The notes beneath the pieces are model-generated. The model did not search any database, was not told the DNA's origin, and saw nothing but the letters and a program-made list of their open reading frames with translations. The position numbers were made by a program, and so were the translations under genes. A DNA stretch of 11,447 bases from Fidelibacterota bacterium (lineage in GTDB: Bacteria > Fidelibacterota > UBA2242). The stretch is taken from NCBI GenBank assembly GCA_023229045.1, contig JALOAB010000049.1, positions 1-11,447 of the forward strand. The letters are read 5' to 3'. Shown here piece after piece: positions 5,798-11,447 of the stretch. The first letter of the stretch is position 1; each line of letters starts with the position of its first letter.

Positions 5798-7102
5798 TTA
5801 TACCGAGTGACGCAAAGCATAAAAAGGTAAAACAGTTGGCGCCAGATAATGACTTCCAATTATCAGCAACAGTTCATTGGTTTGCAGTTTGCGGCTCAGA
5901 ATATTAAGTAATACTGACAGGTGCTTTTCGACGTAAATGCGGTTTAATGGGATTGCTTTCCGGATGCTGTTGGCTAATGATTCTGCGGATACCGAAGGGT
6001 GATCCGGAATTTCAGTTAGACAAACCGTCCCGCCCAGTGGCCGAATGATTTTTCCGATTTGATTATAGTTTTTCTGTGTTCCCAGCGCGAGTAATAAATG
6101 GATTGGTTGATCCGGGAATGTTTTTAGGAGCGTTCGGACTGCCTGTTGTATGCCATGCTGATTATGCCCAACATCATAGTAGATTAAAGGATTGCGATGC
6201 AGGATTTGCAGGCGCCCCGGCCAAATTACTGCGGCGATCCCCTTTCTCAGAATATCAGTAGTGATAGTAATATTTTTTATAAACGTAACCGCCGTGACAG
6301 CCGCCTGCAGATTAACCAGTTGATGAGCGCCGATCAGGGGAAAGGTCACCCTTTCAATTGTAAAATTGCCAATGGAAAGATTCAGTTCCTGATAATCCGC
6401 AAAGGCGCGGGTTGCTTTGATGCGACATTGATCGACTGCGTAGTATAAATCGCCAGCGCGAGCCCTGATTTCAGCAGTTAAGTATTTACATACTTGAGCG
6501 GTTTGGTGGGCTACGATGCAGGGAGCGCCGCTTTTAACAATGCCGGCTTTTTCAAAAGCAATCTGATGTAAACGCCTGCCAAGAAACTCCTGATGATCGC
6601 GGGCGACCGGTGTAATCACGGTCACTTCCGGTTGGACAACATTGGTAGCGTCAAAACGCCCTCCCATGCCGGTTTCCAGGACCACGTACTCCGCTTTTTG
6701 CTTTTTAAAATAATCAAAAGCCAGGGCCGTAGTCGCTTCAAAGAAAGAGCAGTCCAGCTCATCGATCGTTTTCCGCCAGTGCCTGATAAATTGGGCGATT
6801 TGGCGGTCGCCAATTTCAAGGTCATCGACCCGAATTCGCTCGTTGAAACGCAACAGATGGGGCGAAGTGTATAGTCCCACCCGCAAACCAGCCGACCGTA
6901 AAATACTGGCAATAATGGCGCATGTAGAACCTTTTCCGTTAGTGCCGGCAATATGAACTATTTTATAGGCATTTTGCGGATTGCCGATTGCCGCCAGCAG
7001 TTTTTGGATACGCGACAGGCCGGGCTTGATGCCGCGATTGTTTAGGGAATAGAGATAACTCAGATCGGCCCGCAGATCAGCGGCTTCTCGGGAAGATTTC
7101 AT
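5798..7102 (-). CDS. folC: Bifunctional dihydrofolate synthase / folylpolyglutamate synthase
   Basis: This 434-aa protein belongs to the Mur-ligase-like FolC family. It uses ATP to join glutamate to dihydropteroate, or further glutamates to tetrahydrofolate, in the cytoplasm. Motifs in order: the P-loop GTNGKGST at 53-60, TSPHLLRFNERI at 79-90, FEATTALAF at 121-129, LETGMGGRFDATN at 142-154, DHQEFLG at 169-175, EKAGIVK at 184-190 and GRLQIL at 296-301. The usual DGAHNPHG motif appears as DVGHNQHG at 310-317, a mild divergence. GSHYLA at 416-421 is the C-terminal family segment. Length is normal for the family. The ATG overlaps the murI stop by one base (TAATG at 7100-7104) without a good ribosome site, so translation is probably coupled. 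Whether it has both activities or only one cannot be told from sequence; no folP is in the window. Confidence 0.95.
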   Translation of the reverse strand: MKSSREAADLRADLSYLYSLNNRGIKPGLSRIQKLLAAIGNPQNAYKIVHIAGTNGKGSTCAIIASILRSAGLRVGLYTSPHLLRFNERIRVDDLEIGDRQIAQFIRHWRKTIDELDCSFFEATTALAFDYFKKQKAEYVVLETGMGGRFDATNVVQPEVTVITPVARDHQEFLGRRLHQIAFEKAGIVKSGAPCIVAHQTAQVCKYLTAEIRARAGDLYYAVDQCRIKATRAFADYQELNLSIGNFTIERVTFPLIGAHQLVNLQAAVTAVTFIKNITITTDILRKGIAAVIWPGRLQILHRNPLIYYDVGHNQHGIQQAVRTLLKTFPDQPIHLLLALGTQKNYNQIGKIIRPLGGTVCLTEIPDHPSVSAESLANSIRKAIPLNRIYVEKHLSVLLNILSRKLQTNELLLIIGSHYLAPTVLPFYALRHSV

Positions 7103-7938
7103 TAGAAGAGGTCTTCGGAATGGACCCGTTCGACATTAACGATAGGTTCGCCCAGAAATCGTTCTGCGATTTCCTCAAATTTCTGCGGCAGGTCGCTGAC
7201 GTAATATTGGTGTTTCGGTGGTTTCTGCAGATCGCTTAGAAGTGCATATTGAGTCAGAATCTGACGTACCTGATTGGCGGTTTCCACAGCTGTATCTATG
7301 ATCCGAATATTGCCATCAACAACTTTTTGAATGACGTTTTTTATAATGGGATAATGAGTACAGCCAAGAATAAGCGTATCGATCTGGGGCGAAAGTTTTT
7401 GCAGGTACTCACGCGCCACCATTTCCGTAATCGGCGAAGCTTCCCAACCCTCTTCGACCAGTGGCACAAAGAGCGGACAGGCCTGGGTAAATACCTCAGC
7501 GGAGCTGTCGGCGGCAAGCAATAAATGGATGTATTTACCGGAATTGATAGTACCGGTAGTGCCAATGACCCCAATCTTCTTGCCGGGCGAAGCGACCAGC
7601 GCCGAACGAACTCCCGGTTCAATTACACCGATAACCGGCAAATCAAAGCGTGTTTGAAGCATTTCCAGCGCAAAACTTGAAGCGGTATTACAGGCGACTA
7701 CAATCATTTTGACACCCCGCGCGGCCAGAAAGTTGGCAATTTGCAGGGAAAATTTCTGCACTGTCTCAGCGCTTTTATTTCCATAAGGCACTCGCGCCGT
7801 ATCACCGAAGTAGATTATCTGTTCCCGAGGTAATTGCCGAATTAGTTGTTTGACGACGGTCAAGCCGCCAAGACCGGAATCGAAAACGCCGATTGGCAAA
7901 TTCCGCTTACTATTTATTTTGAGCCACTGATTTGTCAC
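7102..7938 (-). CDS. murI: Glutamate racemase
   Basis: This 278-aa enzyme turns L-glutamate into the D-glutamate used for peptidoglycan. It has the family motifs IGVFDSGLGGLTVV at 16-29 with D20 and S21, IYFGDTARVPYG at 42-53, the first catalytic cysteine C83 in VVACNTASS at 80-88, ACPLFVPLVEEGW at 153-165 and the second catalytic cysteine C193 in LGCTHYP at 191-197. The start is a GTG at 7936-7938, supported by AAGGAG at 7943-7948. That places it inside the amidase gene, with a 29-bp overlap in another frame. The 10-15 residues before the first motif are longer than in many homologues, and the TTG at residue 14 is a possible but less likely start. It sits with an amidase, so both act on the cell wall. 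Confidence 0.96.
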   Translation of the reverse strand: MTNQWLKINSKRNLPIGVFDSGLGGLTVVKQLIRQLPREQIIYFGDTARVPYGNKSAETVQKFSLQIANFLAARGVKMIVVACNTASSFALEMLQTRFDLPVIGVIEPGVRSALVASPGKKIGVIGTTGTINSGKYIHLLLAADSSAEVFTQACPLFVPLVEEGWEASPITEMVAREYLQKLSPQIDTLILGCTHYPIIKNVIQKVVDGNIRIIDTAVETANQVRQILTQYALLSDLQKPPKHQYYVSDLPQKFEEIAERFLGEPIVNVERVHSEDLF

Positions 7939-9520
7939 AATACTCCTTGAATTCTATGATACTTTTATAGAGCGCCAGGGCGATTTTTTGGCGATGAACC
8001 GGGTCACTCAATTTTTTAGCATCAGCGCGGTTGTCGTTATAGCCCAGTTCGCACAACAAATTGGGCATCGAGGCGCCTACCAGTACAAAGAGGTTCGCCT
8101 GTTTGACGCCCCGGTTTTTTTGGGGAACCTCATTCGAAATGTGACGTGATAATATTTCTGCGAATTTCTCACTATCGTGTAAATAGGTATTGAAGACAAG
8201 ATTGGCCAGGATATGCGAAGGATTGTCGTAATCTTTATATTTAGCCTTATCTTCTCCGGTTTCCATCTGGATGACCTCATTTTCCAGGCGGGCGACCTCA
8301 ATGGATTCCTGGGTTCGGATGGTCGGATTTTGGAGATATAATTCGATGCCTTCGGCACTGCCGCGTTTACTTTTTGGCAGTGCGTTGATATGCAAACTGA
8401 TAAAGAGCTTGCCGGAAACGTCATTGGCAATTCGGGTCCGTTTCCAGAGCGGAATAAATTCATCGGTTTTTCGGGTGTAGACAACTTTTATATCCTTGCG
8501 GCGCTCCAATAATCGCCCCAAACGCAAAGCAATGTCAAGCACGATGTCCTTCTCGTGCTTATATCCCCAACTGCCAGGCGCTCCGGGATCCTTGCCGCCG
8601 TGACCGGCATCGATCACGATGGTGTCCATTATCCAGGTGTTTTTTACCTCTTCGATTTTCTTTAAAGTTGCGCTGTTCAGCGGCAGATTTAAAGCCACCA
8701 GAATCTTACCGGTACGCTCATCGTAATAGACGCTGGCTTTTTCGTATTTGCGTTTCAGTTTCAAGGCGATTTGAACCGAATTTCCTATTGGTATAGCTTC
8801 CAACACAGCTACCAAAGGAGCCGGGTTGAGACAAGAAAGCATCGCGGAATCACAGGTCGCACCGAGGATCGTCAAATAAAACCATTCATCACCCCGGAAG
8901 AATGAGGAAAAATCCGAGTTTTTAAAAGCTTTGTTAGTCGAAATCTTCATCGTTAAACCATTACCGCGTTCCGCGAATTGAATATCGGAAATGAATCCGC
9001 GGTCAGTCGTCGAGAATGTTTCTCTGGATATAGCAGGCGCCGCAGATGATTCGGACAGTTTGTATTTATATTCGCCATCGGCGAGATAATACTGCAAATC
9101 CGGCAGAATGGATTGTTTCAGTAAATCCATAAATGAGTACAGCGGCACGAAAATATCATCACGGTTGACCAAAATCGCCCTTTGCGACATTTGCGTCATG
9201 CGGTTGTCGAACATTACAAAAGTGCTATGGACGGTAACTTTAACCGTTTTGCCGGGGAAAAAGATAACTATCTTGCCGGTTTCAGGATTATTGTATGTTC
9301 TGAGTCCGAGCGCGCGGGCAAAGTCATTTAGCGAAAAGAAGGCACAATCGGAGATGTTTATAGTCTGGATATTGGTATTAGGTTTTGGTGGAGGTGATTG
9401 TAAAATGAGTTGCTGTGAAAGCAGAACACTCTGGAAAAGGAACAGAAGCAGAATGAAAATGTGAAACTTAAATATCTTCAAAGTCGGCGTGAAATTACGC
9501 ACTTCTGCGTCATAAATCAA
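7910..9520 (-). CDS. N-acetylmuramoyl-L-alanine amidase (Amidase_3) with N-terminal stalk domains
   Basis: The C-terminal domain (about 298-526) is a zinc amidase that cuts the bond between N-acetylmuramic acid and L-alanine in peptidoglycan. Expected zinc ligands are H307 (IDAGHGGKDPG, 303-313), E323 (HEKDIVLD) and H377 (FISLHINA), with catalytic E491 in NLLCELGYNDN (487-497). A hydrophobic stretch at 19-36 after basic residues looks like an export signal or anchor. Residues about 55-150 resemble the copper-amine-oxidase-N-like beta domain often found before amidases, and 175-280 resemble an AMIN wall-targeting domain; both are weaker calls. The start is unclear. The longest frame begins with TTG at 9518-9520, GTG at 9500-9502 is another choice, and neither has a clear Shine-Dalgarno site. 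The ATG at 9511-9513 that overlaps the upstream stop is in a different frame. It should act in the periplasm in cell separation or wall turnover. Confidence 0.92.
   Translation of the reverse strand: MIYDAEVRNFTPTLKIFKFHIFILLLFLFQSVLLSQQLILQSPPPKPNTNIQTINISDCAFFSLNDFARALGLRTYNNPETGKIVIFFPGKTVKVTVHSTFVMFDNRMTQMSQRAILVNRDDIFVPLYSFMDLLKQSILPDLQYYLADGEYKYKLSESSAAPAISRETFSTTDRGFISDIQFAERGNGLTMKISTNKAFKNSDFSSFFRGDEWFYLTILGATCDSAMLSCLNPAPLVAVLEAIPIGNSVQIALKLKRKYEKASVYYDERTGKILVALNLPLNSATLKKIEEVKNTWIMDTIVIDAGHGGKDPGAPGSWGYKHEKDIVLDIALRLGRLLERRKDIKVVYTRKTDEFIPLWKRTRIANDVSGKLFISLHINALPKSKRGSAEGIELYLQNPTIRTQESIEVARLENEVIQMETGEDKAKYKDYDNPSHILANLVFNTYLHDSEKFAEILSRHISNEVPQKNRGVKQANLFVLVGASMPNLLCELGYNDNRADAKKLSDPVHRQKIALALYKSIIEFKEYCDKSVAQNK
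7943..7948 (-). promoter_or_regulatory. Shine-Dalgarno site supporting the GTG start of murI
   Basis: AAGGAG lies 4 nt before the GTG at 7936-7938 and within the last codons of the amidase gene. It is the strongest ribosome site in the window and decides the murI start in favour of the overlapping GTG. Confidence 0.7.
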
Positions 9521-11375
9521 AGGTCAATTGCAGATCGCCGGAAATCTCGAAGTTAGGATCATCATTCGAAATGGGGCTTCTTATCCGTACGCGTAAGGCC
9601 CCGGCTAATTCGCAGGATTGACCAATCCGTTGGGTGATTATAAGAAAATAGCGCCGACCGGTTCCGGTCAAATTATTCAGATTAAACTGCGCGGGCAATC
9701 CGGGTTCATAGAAATAGACAATCAGGTCGGAGGTTTTTACATAAAAGTGCGTCAGCCCGGTTACCAGCCGGGTGTTTTTCGCAATTCCCATCCGCCCGAC
9801 CAATCCGACCGCCTGTCCGCTCTCGGCGAAATTAGTGGAATCATGCCATCTAATAGTTGCCCGGATTTCTCCTGTAAATTTAGGATTGAACGAATGCCTC
9901 AGATGGAATTTGAGTTGGTAATCACGCGGTTTGGAGTTGAGAGCGACGTGATAATAGCGTGTGGTTTTGTACCAGACTTCGAAAATACCGCCGGCTTTGG
10001 CTGAATGACTGACGCCGAACAGCGCTTCCATGCCATTTTGAGCGGGAGTGCCGGTTCGCGAACCCTCGATCTCGCGGAAAAAATCGACATAGGCTCCGCA
10101 ATACCAGCGGTCAGGCAATTTTATCTTCAGGCCGGAGTAAAATCCACTTTCGTTAGCAGGCGTGCCGCCGAATTTTTTGAATGGACTGCCCAGCGGAGCA
10201 AAGAAATCCGGTGAAAAATAGCGCCAGCCGGCGCCCAGACTTAATTGATCCAGGTAGAGACTAAAATTCTCGACGATAGCCTGGCTTCCGTTGTTTTGCA
10301 CAGCGATTTCGCCGCTTATCGCCCAGTCTTGCAATTCGCAATTATGTAAAAAGGAGACGCCGCTGATAGTTTGATGCCCGTAAAGAGCTTCCATTCCACG
10401 CGAATAATCGGCCGTGTATACTAAAATTCCCGCCGAACCGCTACGCCACTCCCCCATCAGGCTAACACCGGCCAATTTTTCGGTTAATGCGTCCTTAGCC
10501 TGCAACTGGGATGAACTGATATGCAGGCCATCCGAGCGCAGGTTGGTGACAATTCCGTTTTGATTAACACTGGCATCCAGAAAATGACGTGAATAAAATT
10601 GATACAGGTTAAAATGCGCTATTGACAATTTTGCGGCAACACCGAACAGATAACGGTTTTCATCGGCGCCCAGATAATTGCCGAAGCCCGCCCGCGAGGG
10701 GTTCAGATTTCCGACAACATTGGTACTGCGACCGCTCATCAGATTGTTGGAGAACAGCAAACCCTGTCCCCATTGCAGACGATAGGCGCCGCCCCACAGG
10801 TCGAGTCGGTTAAAATATTGCGGCGAGCGCAAACTGAAATTGCGATAGTCCCAGATTCGAGGTTCGTCGCGGTCGTTTTCCAGAACCAGGCCGCCAAACC
10901 AGCCCTGACGGGTATTGTAACGTACTCTTTGGAGAGATTTCTGTAAATTAGTGGCGTTTTCCTGCTTCCGCAGAGAAATATAGTGCAACATCTGGCCGGA
11001 TTTGGCGTATGCTTTTTCGAAATTGATAAAGAGTCGGATAGCATCAAGTTCGGCGAAGTTAAAAAGGCTGTCCGATTGAAGAACCTGCCATTTCAGATAT
11101 TTTGGATGGCGACGCTTCAGATCAATCAGTCGGCTTTTAAGATGATCACTCAACGGGAGAATCCGCAGGTCTTTTACCTTGCAGGTTTCCCAGAGCAGTG
11201 GATTATCCTGATAAGCATAGATTAATTCCTGCAATTCGTCAATATCCAATTCGTCATCGGTGAAATAGCTATCCGAAAGATCGGCCGGGAGATTGCTCTG
11301 ACCGAATGCCAGGTTGCAGGCAATCCCCGTTATCAGACAGCCGAAAATGAATCCAATTAAAGGTTTATTCCGCAT
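9510..11375 (-). CDS. Outer-membrane beta-barrel protein with a diverged helix-hairpin-helix-like N-terminal region
   Basis: This 621-aa protein has a signal peptide (1-25, hydrophobic 6-19, likely cleavage near AFG/QS). Residues 44-118 keep the layout of the ComEA-like helix-hairpin-helix found at the start of a family of large outer-membrane proteins: DELQELIYAYQDNPL, then LRILPLSDHLKSRLIDLKRR (70-89), but the glycines and Asn-Thr-Ala of a true DNA-binding hairpin are mostly lost. The remainder (about 130-621) alternates aromatic and polar residues as in a beta-barrel. It carries features I associate with that family: LQWGQGLLFSNNL (200-212), ENRYLFGVAAKL (239-250), DGLHISSSQLQAKDAL (282-297) and PAQFNLNNLTGTGRRYF (561-577). 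Function is unknown. It is the first complete gene of the operon with the amidase and murI. The ATG at 11373-11375 is the first start after an in-frame stop, but it has no good ribosome site, so coupling to an upstream gene is possible. Confidence 0.75.
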   Translation of the reverse strand: MRNKPLIGFIFGCLITGIACNLAFGQSNLPADLSDSYFTDDELDIDELQELIYAYQDNPLLWETCKVKDLRILPLSDHLKSRLIDLKRRHPKYLKWQVLQSDSLFNFAELDAIRLFINFEKAYAKSGQMLHYISLRKQENATNLQKSLQRVRYNTRQGWFGGLVLENDRDEPRIWDYRNFSLRSPQYFNRLDLWGGAYRLQWGQGLLFSNNLMSGRSTNVVGNLNPSRAGFGNYLGADENRYLFGVAAKLSIAHFNLYQFYSRHFLDASVNQNGIVTNLRSDGLHISSSQLQAKDALTEKLAGVSLMGEWRSGSAGILVYTADYSRGMEALYGHQTISGVSFLHNCELQDWAISGEIAVQNNGSQAIVENFSLYLDQLSLGAGWRYFSPDFFAPLGSPFKKFGGTPANESGFYSGLKIKLPDRWYCGAYVDFFREIEGSRTGTPAQNGMEALFGVSHSAKAGGIFEVWYKTTRYYHVALNSKPRDYQLKFHLRHSFNPKFTGEIRATIRWHDSTNFAESGQAVGLVGRMGIAKNTRLVTGLTHFYVKTSDLIVYFYEPGLPAQFNLNNLTGTGRRYFLIITQRIGQSCELAGALRVRIRSPISNDDPNFEISGDLQLTFDL

Positions 11376-11447
11376 CCGTAATAAAATGTGTAAGGCAGGG
11401 TTGGATGATGCTGAACCACCAGGGCAATCCGGATTTTACGCCAGTTG
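11376..11447 (-). other. Right edge: possible 3' end of an upstream gene, frame undecided
   Basis: The 72 bases before the barrel gene contain no clear promoter or Shine-Dalgarno site. Two minus-strand frames are open from the edge and end inside the start of the barrel gene, at 11357 and at 11365. The third frame stops at once (TAA at 11436-11438). Overlap with an upstream gene would fit the tight packing of this operon, but 26-29 codons are too few to decide a frame or name a product. Confidence 0.25.

Noticed and set aside
1..11447. CRISPR arrays, insertion sequences, phage or defence genes
   Set aside because: No regularly spaced repeats, transposase-like frames or terminal inverted repeats were seen, and nearly all of the sequence is explained by housekeeping genes.

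Overview
The window is an ordinary-looking housekeeping segment of a Gram-negative bacterial chromosome. Every gene I can support lies on the minus strand, so transcription runs from right to left. The outer-membrane beta-barrel gene with a helix-hairpin-helix-like N-terminus resembles a family I associate with the Bacteroidota/Calditrichota/KSB1-like (FCB) lineages. The tRNA genes do not encode CCA. The promoters look like sigma-70 promoters (one is TTGAAA-17-TATAAT), unlike the usual Bacteroidota consensus. My best guess is therefore a non-Bacteroidota FCB lineage such as Calditrichota, KSB1, Zixibacteria or Marinimicrobia. That placement is inference.

Right part (11447 to 5798): a tight cell-envelope and precursor operon. 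It encodes a 621-aa outer-membrane barrel protein, an N-acetylmuramoyl-L-alanine amidase, glutamate racemase (murI) and folylpolyglutamate/dihydrofolate synthase (folC). Neighbouring genes overlap by 11, 29 and 1 bp, so translational coupling is likely. Two of the genes act directly on peptidoglycan: MurI supplies D-glutamate and the amidase cleaves the stem peptide from the glycan.

Middle (5797 to 3895): a 124-bp gap with a candidate promoter leads into rho, the transcription termination factor. After rho come a second candidate promoter and two tRNA genes, tRNA-His(GTG) and then tRNA-Glu(TTC). The 170 bp after tRNA-Glu hold the best promoter in the window.

Left part (3894 to 1): a second tight operon. 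It encodes a PAP2-like multi-span membrane protein, ADP-glucose pyrophosphorylase (glgC), an unrecognised 271-aa protein, protein-L-isoaspartate methyltransferase (pcm) and a GGDEF diguanylate cyclase cut off by the window edge. Gaps are 4-bp overlap, 12 bp, 1-bp overlap and 7 bp. It mixes glycogen precursor synthesis, protein repair and c-di-GMP signalling, which could fit a stationary-phase or stress theme, but nothing in the sequence proves that.

I found no mobile element, CRISPR array, phage gene or obvious defence system. The points most worth a second look are the unrecognised 271-aa protein, the PAP2-like protein with altered catalytic motifs, the diverged helix-hairpin-helix region of the barrel protein and the unclear start of the amidase.
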